Assembly (NCBI GenBank): GCA_946404495.1
Contig: CAMJDT010000008.1
Coordinates: 1-54,258 of the forward strand
Direction of reading: 5' to 3'
Origin: an uncultured Bacteroidales bacterium
GTDB taxonomy: Bacteria > Bacteroidota > Bacteroidia > Bacteroidales > Paludibacteraceae
DNA length: 54,258 nt
The notes below the pieces were generated by a model that searched no databases, had not been told where the DNA came from, and was given only the letters and a program-made list of their open reading frames with translations. Position numbers and translations under genes: made by a program. Of this stretch, positions 8,331 through 15,547 are shown in pieces (the first letter of the stretch is position 1; each line of letters begins with the position of its first letter).

Positions 8331-9593
8331 ATGTACGCGTTGGCGGATTGCAATAATTTTTTCGTTTCGTGCGAGAGGGTGTTTCGTCCGGATCTGGAGG
8401 GACGGCCGGTAGTGGTGCTATCGGGCAACGACGGCTGTGTGGTCAGTCGCAGCAACGAAGCCAAGGCTCTCGGCATCAAGATGGGAGTACCGCTCTACCA
8501 AATCCAAGGTCTTGTGGATAAAGAGGGCGTGGTCTGTTTCTCGTCCAATTTCTCGCTGTACGGCGATCTAAGTGATAGGGTGATGTCGATGATCCGGCGG
8601 CACACCTCCCGATTTGAGCAGTACTCGATCGACGAGTGTTTTTTCAATATCGACCATATCCCGGCCGAGGAGCAGAAACGGTACTGTGAGCAGTTGGTGA
8701 AGGATATCCGCCGCGGGGTAGGTATCCCTATCTCGATCGGAATCGCGAGCTCCAAGACGCTCGCCAAGGTCGCCAGTAAGTATGCCAAGAAATATGCGGG
8801 CTATCACGGCGTATGCGAGATACGCACGGAGGAACAGCGGCAGAAGGCGCTCGCAGGGTTTGAGATCGGCGATGTGTGGGGCATAGGGCGTAAGGCTAAG
8901 GCCAAACTGGCTGCCGCAGGGATTACTACGGCTCTGCAGTTTGCCGAGAGACCCGCTACCTTTGCCCAAGGTCTGCTCCATAAACCCGGTCTAATGACCT
9001 GGCAGGAACTCGGCGGGCAGGATGTGATAGACATCACGCAGCTGCCGATGAAGCAGTCGATCACCACCTCGCGCACCTTTGCTACAGCGATCTCAGAACA
9101 GACGCTGTTAGAGGAACAGATCGCCAATTTCTGTGCACACTGTGCCCGTCAACTGCGTCTGCAGCAATCCGCAGCACAGCAGATCTATGTATATGCGCAC
9201 ACCTCCGCCTTTCGCACCGACATTGAGCAGCATTACCTGAGCGAGTTGGTGACCCTGCCGGTCGCGACCTCCAACAATCAGGAACTCATCTCCTATGCCT
9301 TGGGTGCGTTTCGGCGTGCCTATCGACCGGGTGTGCTATATAAGAAAGCCGGCGTTGTCTTGCTGAAGATTATTAAGGAGACCGACGTCATGCCGGATCT
9401 GTTTGATACCCAAGACCGAGAAAAAGACAAACGCCTGCAGCGCGCCTTGGATCATATCGACGATAGGCACGGCAAGCGTTCCGTGATTCTAGGTTCGCAG
9501 CTGTCAAGTTCGCAGCAGGTCTATAAGACCGAACATAAGAGTCCGCTCTATACCACGGATATAAGAGATGTCATCACCCTGAAGGCGGAGTAA
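8331..9593 (+). CDS. umuC: UmuC-like Y-family translesion DNA polymerase V
   Basis: This 420-residue protein is the catalytic subunit of the error-prone polymerase that copies across damaged bases. The active-site carboxylates are D6 ([18 protein letters not shown]) and D101/E102 (YSIDECFF). A helix-hairpin-helix region follows ([17 protein letters not shown]) and the little-finger and UmuC C-terminal regions are complete. The length is normal. It forms an operon with umuD. After the stop, a short gap leads to the next promoter at 9647. Confidence 0.95.
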   Translation: MYALADCNNFFVSCERVFRPDLEGRPVVVLSGNDGCVVSRSNEAKALGIKMGVPLYQIQGLVDKEGVVCFSSNFSLYGDLSDRVMSMIRRHTSRFEQYSIDECFFNIDHIPAEEQKRYCEQLVKDIRRGVGIPISIGIASSKTLAKVASKYAKKYAGYHGVCEIRTEEQRQKALAGFEIGDVWGIGRKAKAKLAAAGITTALQFAERPATFAQGLLHKPGLMTWQELGGQDVIDITQLPMKQSITTSRTFATAISEQTLLEEQIANFCAHCARQLRLQQSAAQQIYVYAHTSAFRTDIEQHYLSELVTLPVATSNNQELISYALGAFRRAYRPGVLYKKAGVVLLKIIKETDVMPDLFDTQDREKDKRLQRALDHIDDRHGKRSVILGSQLSSSQQVYKTEHKSPLYTTDIRDVITLKAE

Positions 9594-9646
9594 GGTGATT
9601 TAAAATTGCATATAATTGCATATTCTTCATAAATTATGCGAAAATA

Positions 9647-9678
9647 TTTGCGTATGTCGGAAAAAAGCAGTATCTTTG
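9647..9678 (+). promoter_or_regulatory. Bacteroidota promoter of the rmlA operon
   Basis: TTTG (9647-9650), 20 bases, TATCTTTG (9671-9678). The transcript would start inside or just before the GTGAAAGG word block and the 30-base element that make up the leader of rmlA. Confidence 0.82.
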
Positions 9679-9689
9679 CAGGCTAAATG

Positions 9690-9757
9690 CAAGGTGAAAG
9701 GTGAAATAATCGTTCGAGTGAAACGAGATAAGAAAAGTGAAAGGTGAGATTGATAAA
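9690..9757. repeat. GTGAAAGG words with a copy of the 30-base element
   Basis: The leader of rmlA holds several GTGAAAGG or GTGAAA words surrounding a 30-base element at 9703-9732, which begins GAAATAATCGTTCG and ends GTGAAACGAGATAAG. Exact copies of the 30-base element lie, inverted, at 20810-20839 and 22722-22751. The core CGTTCGAGTGAAACG is an imperfect palindrome. Confidence 0.8.
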
Positions 9758-9781
9758 CGAGAAACCGAAAAATAAGCATAT

Positions 9782-10759
9782 ATGAAAGGAATTATCCTGG
9801 CGGGAGGAAGTGCAACAAGGTTGTACCCGCTGTCAAAAGCCATCAGTAAACAGATCATGCCGGTATACGACAAGCCGATGATTTACTATCCGTTGAGTAC
9901 CCTGATGTTGGCCGGTATTCGCGAGGTGCTGATTATATCAACGCCGCGCGATCTGCCGATGTTTGAGGAACTATTGGGCGACGGAAGCCGTATTGGTATG
10001 AAGTTAAGTTATAAGGTGCAACTTGTGCCCAACGGACTGGCGCAAGCGTTTGTGTTGGGCGCTGAGTTTCTCAACGGAGAACCGGGATGCCTCATCTTGG
10101 GCGATAACCTGTTCTACGGTCAGGGCTTTACCAAGATGCTCCGCTCGGCCGTTATGTCGCTGGATCCCACGCATGAGATGCCCGATCAACCGAATCCGGC
10201 TCACCGGCATAAGACCACGATGATGGAGCTGAAGCAGATGGTGGAGGACCAGAAAACGAAGCTCCTTGGCCTGTCCGGTCGTGGCGCCTGCATCTTCGGC
10301 TACGAAGTGAGCGACCCGCGCGCCTACGGTGTAGTGGAGTTTGACGAGAACGGTAAGGTGCTCTCGCTGGAGGAGAAACCCCAGCAGCCCAAGAGCAACT
10401 ACGCCGTGCCGGGTCTGTATTTCTACGACAAGACCGTCTGCGCCAAGGCCGCTTCGCTGAAGCCTTCGGCACGCGGTGAGTATGAGATCACCGACCTGAA
10501 CCGTCTCTACCTGGAGGAAGGTTCGCTGCAAGTCAAACTCTTCGGCCGCGGATTTGCGTGGCTCGATACGGGCAACTGCGACAGCCTGCTGGAGGCCGGT
10601 AACTTCATCGCTACGATCCAGAACCGTCAGGGCTTCTACGTAGCCTGCATCGAGGAGATCGCTTGGCGTAACGGTTGGATCTCCACCGACCACCTGCGTG
10701 AGTTGGGTAAGGAGATCAAGACCGCCTACGGCCGGTATCTGGAGCATCTGGCTAAATAA
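9782..10759 (+). CDS. rmlA: Glucose-1-phosphate thymidylyltransferase with an internal insertion
   Basis: The enzyme makes dTDP-glucose from glucose-1-phosphate and dTTP, the first step to dTDP-rhamnose for surface polysaccharides. The nucleotide-binding start [36 protein letters not shown], and ILGDNLFYG are classic. At 325 residues it is about 30 longer than the usual family member. The extra sequence is at about residues 127-165 (from [10 protein letters not shown] to [12 protein letters not shown]), placed between the DNLFYG helix and the [12 protein letters not shown] strand. The insertion is charged and proline-bearing and does not resemble the word repeats. rmlB, rmlC and rmlD are not in this window. 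Confidence 0.93.
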   Translation: MKGIILAGGSATRLYPLSKAISKQIMPVYDKPMIYYPLSTLMLAGIREVLIISTPRDLPMFEELLGDGSRIGMKLSYKVQLVPNGLAQAFVLGAEFLNGEPGCLILGDNLFYGQGFTKMLRSAVMSLDPTHEMPDQPNPAHRHKTTMMELKQMVEDQKTKLLGLSGRGACIFGYEVSDPRAYGVVEFDENGKVLSLEEKPQQPKSNYAVPGLYFYDKTVCAKAASLKPSARGEYEITDLNRLYLEEGSLQVKLFGRGFAWLDTGNCDSLLEAGNFIATIQNRQGFYVACIEEIAWRNGWISTDHLRELGKEIKTAYGRYLEHLAK

Positions 10760-10820
10760 GGTGTAAAGTAGGTAAAAAGTAGGTAAAAAGTAGGTGAAAA
10801 GTAGGTAAAAGGTGAGAGGT
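10760..10820. repeat. GTAGGTAAAAA word repeat
   Basis: Starting one base after the rmlA stop, about five variants of AGTAGGTAAAA and GGTGAAAAG run up to and into the next gene. The GTG start codon of that gene at 10812 is one of the words. Confidence 0.75.
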
Positions 10821-11324
10821 AGATTTTTCATAGTGCTGGTGTGCCTGGCGGGGGTGTTGGGTGCGTGTCAGAAGACGCGCCCGCAGCGGCCTACCTTCAA
10901 GAACCGTCCGGCAGAGACCCGGGTGGATAGCATCACCTTGGCGCTGTTGGAACTCAACGAAAAGATGGCCTCCGACGCCGATCGCCTGCTGACGCGCTAT
11001 GCAGAGGAGGACTACCAACTGCAGGAAGAGGGCTATTGGGCCAAAGGTCTGCACGACATCGATTCGGGTTTTCGCGACAGCATGTCGGTAGGTGTCCAGA
11101 TGTGGGTATATGACCTGGAGGGAACGCTCTATGAGGATAGGGAGGAGACCCTGATGGTAGGACATACGGCCGATATGAGCGTATTGGATCCGGTGCTAAG
11201 GAAACTGCATCCCGGCGACTCGGTCAGCATCGTGGCACCCTGGTATATGGCCTACGGCAGCCTCGGCAGTCGAATCGTACCACCGTACACGAATGTAAGG
11301 ATAGAATTGAAAGTTGAAAGATGA
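10812..11324 (+). CDS. FKBP-like lipoprotein (GldI-like)
   Basis: This 170-residue protein begins with a lipoprotein signal MRGRFFIVLVCLAGVLGAC, with lipobox LGAC and C19 as the lipidated residue. The C-terminal half (PWYMAYGSLGSRIVPPYTNV) has the form of the last strands of an FKBP peptidyl-prolyl isomerase, as in the gliding-motility lipoprotein GldI, but the domain is divergent and activity is uncertain. The start is a GTG lying in the GTGAAAGG word block; no ATG gives a signal peptide. The C-terminal residues LKVER and the TGA stop are encoded by the next word block. It is followed by another FKBP-like lipoprotein. Confidence 0.65.
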   Translation: MRGRFFIVLVCLAGVLGACQKTRPQRPTFKNRPAETRVDSITLALLELNEKMASDADRLLTRYAEEDYQLQEEGYWAKGLHDIDSGFRDSMSVGVQMWVYDLEGTLYEDREETLMVGHTADMSVLDPVLRKLHPGDSVSIVAPWYMAYGSLGSRIVPPYTNVRIELKVER

Positions 11325-11397
11325 AGGGGACCCCAAAAATCAACAGATTTTTCGGGGAAGCCCCGGTGAAAGGAAATATTGAAAGGTGAAAGGAATT
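11306..11397. repeat. GTGAAAGG words enclosing a 41-base palindromic element
   Basis: Words of the TTGAAAG/GTGAAAGG type flank a 41-base element at 11326-11366. It reads GGGGACCCC, then AAAAATC-4 bases-GATTTTT, then CGGGGAAGCCCCGG. The element is a nested palindrome. Other copies are at 22342-22382 (inside coaE) and 49623-49663 (inside the TonB receptor gene). It contains the stop of the gene upstream and ends at the start of the gene downstream. Confidence 0.85.
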
Positions 11398-11946
11398 ATG
11401 AAGAAGTATAAATGGATAGGAATAGGCGTGCTGTGCGTGGTAAGTTGCATCGTGATGAGCGGTTGCAGTTCCAATACCTACGCTAAGCAACTCTCGGAGG
11501 AGAAACGACTCATTGAGGAGTACATCGAGCGAAACGGTATCAACGTCATATACGAGGAACCCGAAGTCTGGGGCGAGAAGGACTATATGAAGATAGAGGG
11601 CTACGATAACCTCTATTTCCACCTGGAGGACCAGGTCATCAAGGATACGATGGAAGTCAAAGTGGGCGACCGCGTGTCAGTACGATATTTGAAGTACAAA
11701 CTCACCGAATACGCCGACACCATCAGCTATTGGACCACCGACGACGGCGGCTATCCCGTTACCTTTACCTACGGCGACGGAACGGACGTGAGCGCCTGCA
11801 CCGCTTGGCATGCGGCCATCCAGCAGATGAAGTACAGCGGCAGTACCTGCAAGATCATCTGCCCCAGCAAACTCGGCTTCGAGGATGATAAATACAATGT
11901 GGTACCCTATGGATACACGTTGATGTTCAGAATCAGGAGATTTTAA
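11398..11946 (+). CDS. DUF4827-like FKBP-fold lipoprotein
   Basis: A lipoprotein of 182 residues from the ATG at 11398. An in-frame GTG at 11386 lies in repeat words and is less likely. The signal peptide ends at VMSGC, the lipobox. The body shows an FKBP-like order: VKVGDRVSVRYLKYKL, then PVTFTYGDG, AWHAAIQQMKYSG, and PSKLGFEDDKYNVVPYGYTLMFRI. This matches the Bacteroidota DUF4827 family, which I recall as FKBP-like. It is probably a periplasmic or outer-membrane folding factor, but this is inference. It is the second FKBP-like lipoprotein in a row. Confidence 0.75.
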   Translation: MKKYKWIGIGVLCVVSCIVMSGCSSNTYAKQLSEEKRLIEEYIERNGINVIYEEPEVWGEKDYMKIEGYDNLYFHLEDQVIKDTMEVKVGDRVSVRYLKYKLTEYADTISYWTTDDGGYPVTFTYGDGTDVSACTAWHAAIQQMKYSGSTCKIICPSKLGFEDDKYNVVPYGYTLMFRIRRF

Positions 11947-12012
11947 TAGCCATTGGCCTTGGCATTGGCATTAGCTGAAAAGAAGCCAAAGCCAACGCCA
12001 ACAGCCAAAGCA
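11947..12012. repeat. Inverted word repeat TTGGCATTGGC / GCCAACGCCAA
   Basis: Four TTGGC-type words on the left are answered by five GCCAA-type words on the right across a GAAAAGA loop, giving a long hairpin with regularly spaced mismatches. It sits between the DUF4827-like gene and glmM and could weaken transcription into glmM or stabilise the upstream message. Confidence 0.65.
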
Positions 12013-12028
12013 AAATAAAATAATAGAT

Positions 12029-13414
12029 ATGAGTTTAGTTAAGAGTATATCCGGTATCCGCGGGACGATAGGCGGAAAGGCCGGCGAGGGTCTGAGCCCT
12101 CTGGATATCGTTAAGTTTACGGCCGCTTACGCCACCCAGCGCAGGCGTCTGATGTCGGACAATAATACCATCGTGGTCGGCCGCGATGCCCGCCTGTCGG
12201 GTGAGATGGTCAATGCACTCGTATGTGGCACCCTGATGGGAATGGGATACGATGTAGTCAATATCGGTTTGGCCTCTACGCCCACGACCGAACTTGCCGT
12301 TACGGGCGAGCAAGCCGCCGGCGGTATCATCCTGACGGCCAGTCATAACCCGAAGGAGTGGAATGCCCTGAAGTTGCTCAACGAGAAAGGCGAGTTCCTC
12401 AACGATGCCGAGGGCAAGGAGGTGCTGCAGATAGCCGCCGACGAGGCCTTCACCTTTGCCGGTGTGGAGGAGTTGGGACATATGACGGAGAAGGACTACC
12501 TGGACTACCATATCCGGCAGGTCTTGTCGCTGAAGCTCGTCAATAAGGCGGCCATCGAGAAGATGCATATCCGCGTAGCCATCGACTGCGTCAACTCGGT
12601 AGGCGGTATCGCTATACCGGCACTGCTCAAGGCCTTGGGCGTGGAGGAGGTGATCTGCCTCAACTGCGAACCTACGGGTCGTTTTGCCCATAACCCAGAA
12701 CCGCTGCCCAAGCACCTGACGGAGATCAGCGACCTGATGAAAGAGGGCAAGGCGGATGTAGGATTTGTGGTAGACCCCGACGTAGATCGATTGGCCATCG
12801 TATGCGAGAACGGAGAGATGTTCGTGGAGGAATACACGCTGGTCAGCGTAGCGGATTATATCCTCTCGCACACACCCGGTAATACCGTGAGCAATCTGTC
12901 CTCCACGCGTGCGCTGCGCGACGTGACCCGCAAGCATGGCGGCGAGTACTCCGCTTCGGCCGTAGGCGAGGTCAACGTAGTAGCCGAGATGAAGGCCACC
13001 AATGCCGTCATCGGCGGCGAAGGCAACGGCGGCGTGATCTATCCCGAGTGCCATTACGGCCGCGATGCCCTGGTAGGTATCGCGCTCTTCCTCTCTGCCT
13101 TAGCCGAGAAAGGCTGCACCGTGAGCGAATGGAAGAAAGAGTTACCGCCCTATGAGATCAGCAAGAACCGCATCGAGCTCACCGAAGGCACGGATGTAGA
13201 TGCCATCCTCGAGACGATCAAGACCATTTACAAGGACGAACAACTCAATACCAAAGACGGTGTCAAGATTGACTTCGAACGCGGGTGGGTGCATCTGCGT
13301 AAATCCAACACCGAGCCTATACTGCGCGTCTACAGCGAAGCCGCTACGATGCTGGAGGCCGACAAGTTGGCAGGTATGATTATTGACCGTGTGAATGCAT
13401 TGATGTTTGACTGA
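12029..13414 (+). CDS. glmM: Phosphoglucosamine mutase / phosphohexomutase
   Basis: This 461-residue alpha-D-phosphohexomutase would convert glucosamine-6-phosphate to glucosamine-1-phosphate for UDP-GlcNAc, hence peptidoglycan and lipid A. The catalytic phosphoserine is S105 in TASHNP, the magnesium loop is DPDVDR, the sugar-binding loop GEGNGG and the phosphate-binding loop RKSNTEPILRVY. The phosphomannomutase activity of close relatives cannot be excluded. It is followed one base after its stop by surE. The neighbourhood with lpxB and rmlA fits a role in envelope sugar supply. Confidence 0.9.
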   Translation: MSLVKSISGIRGTIGGKAGEGLSPLDIVKFTAAYATQRRRLMSDNNTIVVGRDARLSGEMVNALVCGTLMGMGYDVVNIGLASTPTTELAVTGEQAAGGIILTASHNPKEWNALKLLNEKGEFLNDAEGKEVLQIAADEAFTFAGVEELGHMTEKDYLDYHIRQVLSLKLVNKAAIEKMHIRVAIDCVNSVGGIAIPALLKALGVEEVICLNCEPTGRFAHNPEPLPKHLTEISDLMKEGKADVGFVVDPDVDRLAIVCENGEMFVEEYTLVSVADYILSHTPGNTVSNLSSTRALRDVTRKHGGEYSASAVGEVNVVAEMKATNAVIGGEGNGGVIYPECHYGRDALVGIALFLSALAEKGCTVSEWKKELPPYEISKNRIELTEGTDVDAILETIKTIYKDEQLNTKDGVKIDFERGWVHLRKSNTEPILRVYSEAATMLEADKLAGMIIDRVNALMFD

Positions 13415-13415
13415 T

Positions 13416-14153
13416 ATGAATATCCTGATAACCAACGACGACGGCTGGGGAGCTCCGGGCATTAGGATGCTGGTGGAGGAGATGAAAAAGATCGGTCATG
13501 TCATCGTACTGGCACCGGACGGCGCCCGCAGCGGCTTTAGCAATGCCGTGACCGCCACGCAGCCGATCACGCTGCGTAAGGTGGATCATGATGACCGCGA
13601 CATCGAGGTCTATGTCACCTCCGGCACGCCGAGTGACTGCATCAAGTTGGCCATAAACGTGGTCTTCAAGGGCGATGTCAGTCAGATTGACCTGGTCGTA
13701 AGCGGTGTCAACCACGGATCGAATGCCGCCGTCAACAGCATCTATTCGGGCACCATTGGCGCCTGCCTGGTAGCGGCGGAACATCAGATCCCGGCGATCG
13801 GATTCTCGATCTACGACAATAGCCACGAGGCCGACCTCACCTATATGCGTCCCTATCTCGCTTCGCTGACGCGACATCTCTTGGACGAAGGTATACGTCC
13901 CGGCACGTGCTATAATATCAACGCCCCCGTCGGCGAGATCAAAGGCATGAAATGGACGCGTCAGTGCAAGAGTCATTGGGAGAAAGAGATGAAGGAGACG
14001 CCGCTGGAGAACGGCGAGGTAGGGTATATGCTGTCGGGCTATATGGTAAACGATGAACCCGAAGCAACCGACACCGATGAGTGGGCACTGTCGCACGGAT
14101 ACATCAGTATCCAGCCCTGCTCACCCGATATGACCTATTACGCAGCGCTCTAA
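13416..14153 (+). CDS. surE: 5'/3'-nucleotidase SurE
   Basis: This 245-residue metal-dependent nucleotidase removes phosphate from nucleoside monophosphates. It begins MNILITNDDGW with metal ligands D8 and D9, followed by APDGARSGFSNAVT, TPSDCIKLA and VSGVNHGSN, all standard for SurE. The ATG at 13416 follows the glmM stop directly; an in-frame TTG at 13407 overlapping glmM is less likely. The downstream gene begins 12 bases after the stop. Confidence 0.94.
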   Translation: MNILITNDDGWGAPGIRMLVEEMKKIGHVIVLAPDGARSGFSNAVTATQPITLRKVDHDDRDIEVYVTSGTPSDCIKLAINVVFKGDVSQIDLVVSGVNHGSNAAVNSIYSGTIGACLVAAEHQIPAIGFSIYDNSHEADLTYMRPYLASLTRHLLDEGIRPGTCYNINAPVGEIKGMKWTRQCKSHWEKEMKETPLENGEVGYMLSGYMVNDEPEATDTDEWALSHGYISIQPCSPDMTYYAAL

Positions 14154-14165
14154 GAGATAGACTGT

Positions 14166-14444
14166 ATGCAACGTTTTGACAAATATTGGATAGGAATAGT
14201 CGCCGGACTGATACTGCCGGCGGTGTTCTTGATCGTCTATGTCAGTACCTACAATCTGTGGTACTCGTTGCAGACTTTTCAGTTTGCCTTAGGCAGTCTG
14301 ATGAACAAACTCCTGCAGGTAAGTGTCTTCCCCGACCTGGCGCTGGTGTTTGTGTTCTATACCACGGATAGTTTTCGTTTGGCCAAAGGTCTTATCATCG
14401 GAGCCCTGCCGTATATATTGGCCGCCATCTGGTTTAGCCTATGA
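14166..14444 (+). CDS. Small integral membrane protein, unknown
   Basis: This 92-residue protein has three hydrophobic stretches: about residues 9-28, a middle segment ending near FYTTD, and 74-92. No cysteine motif or conserved catalytic residue is visible. Its stop overlaps the lpxB start by four bases (ATGA), so it is translationally coupled to lpxB. Small proteins of this type are common before lpxB in Bacteroidota, which suggests an envelope role, but I do not recognise the family. Confidence 0.75.
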   Translation: MQRFDKYWIGIVAGLILPAVFLIVYVSTYNLWYSLQTFQFALGSLMNKLLQVSVFPDLALVFVFYTTDSFRLAKGLIIGALPYILAAIWFSL

Positions 14445-15547
14445 AGTACTTTATCATAGCCGGCGAAGCTTCGGGCGATATGCATGCATCCGCCCTGTTA
14501 CGAGCTCTTAAAGTGCGCGACCCTAAGGCCGTGTTCGTCGGTCTCGGCGGCGATAAGATGCAGGCGGAGGGCTGCCGGCTCTATGTCCACTACCGCGAGA
14601 TGGCGTATATGGGCTATGTAGCGGTGATAAGGAACCTCGGTAAGATCCGTCGCAACTTGATGAAGGCCATCGAGGCCGTGCGCGACGAGAAACCCGACGT
14701 ACTCATCCTAATCGACTATCCCAGTTTCAATCTCAAGGTAGCCGAGTACTGCAAGCACTACCTGCCTCAGACCAAGATCTGCTACTATATCCCGCCCAAG
14801 GTCTGGGCGTGGAAGAAATACCGCGTGCATAAGATCGCCCGCCTCTCCGACCTGATCCTCGGTATCTTCCCCTTTGAGGAAGACTTCTACGCGCAGTACG
14901 GATACAAATGCACCTATGTCGGGAATCCGACCGTGGAAAAGGTGAAAGGTGAAAAGTTAAAGGTGAAAGGGGAACGGGAACCCCTTATTGCCCTCCTGCC
15001 GGGCTCGCGTCCGAGTGAGGTGAAGAACTGTCTGCCGCGTATGTTAGAGGCGGCGCGACGGGTGGCTGCGGCGGAGGGACTCCGTATCGAGGTGGCGGGA
15101 GCACCCGGACTGCCGGACGATTTCTACACCCCCCTGCTGCGTCAGAATGAGACGCTCACGCGCGATACCTATTCTTTGCTCGCACGCGCAAAGGCCGCTG
15201 TCGTCAACAGCGGTACGGCGACCTTGGAGGCCGCGCTCATCGGTTGCCCTGAGGTGGCAGTCTATCACCTGGCGTTCGGACGGCTGTTGGGACTATTGCG
15301 ACCCATCATGTTCCGCACGCCGTGGTTTACGCTCGTTAATATCATTGCCCGCAAGACGGTCATTCAGGAGCTGTTGGCCTATCTCTTCACCGTGGACAAT
15401 GTGGAGGCTGAGTTGCGTCGTCTCATCACGGACGAAGCCTATAAAAAAGATATGCTCGCGTCGTACGAGCATATCCGTTCTATCTTAGGCGACACCCCCG
15501 CTGCCGAGGGTGCCGCTACTCTGATTACTTCTTCGCAGGAGTCTTAG
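14441..15547 (+). CDS. lpxB: Lipid A disaccharide synthase with repeat-encoded insertion
   Basis: This 368-residue glycosyltransferase joins UDP-diacylglucosamine and lipid X to form the lipid A disaccharide at the inner membrane. IAGEASGDMHAS opens the protein; YIPPKVWAWK (116-125), VGNPTV (160-165), LLPGSRPSEVK and NSGTATLEA are family motifs. Between VGNPTV and PLIALLPGSR, residues 166-179 are a lysine-glutamate run (EKVKGEKLKVKGER) encoded by the word repeat GTGAAAGG at 14935-14974. The frame is kept. The 3' end overlaps the convergent M16 gene by 23 bases. Confidence 0.92.
   Translation: MKYFIIAGEASGDMHASALLRALKVRDPKAVFVGLGGDKMQAEGCRLYVHYREMAYMGYVAVIRNLGKIRRNLMKAIEAVRDEKPDVLILIDYPSFNLKVAEYCKHYLPQTKICYYIPPKVWAWKKYRVHKIARLSDLILGIFPFEEDFYAQYGYKCTYVGNPTVEKVKGEKLKVKGEREPLIALLPGSRPSEVKNCLPRMLEAARRVAAAEGLRIEVAGAPGLPDDFYTPLLRQNETLTRDTYSLLARAKAAVVNSGTATLEAALIGCPEVAVYHLAFGRLLGLLRPIMFRTPWFTLVNIIARKTVIQELLAYLFTVDNVEAELRRLITDEAYKKDMLASYEHIRSILGDTPAAEGAATLITSSQES
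14935..14974. repeat. GTGAAAGG words inside lpxB
   Basis: Four word units (GTGGAAAAG, GTGAAAG, GTGAAAAGTTAAAG, GTGAAAGGG) identical in style to the intergenic blocks lie inside the lpxB coding region, in frame, at a loop position. Confidence 0.8.
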
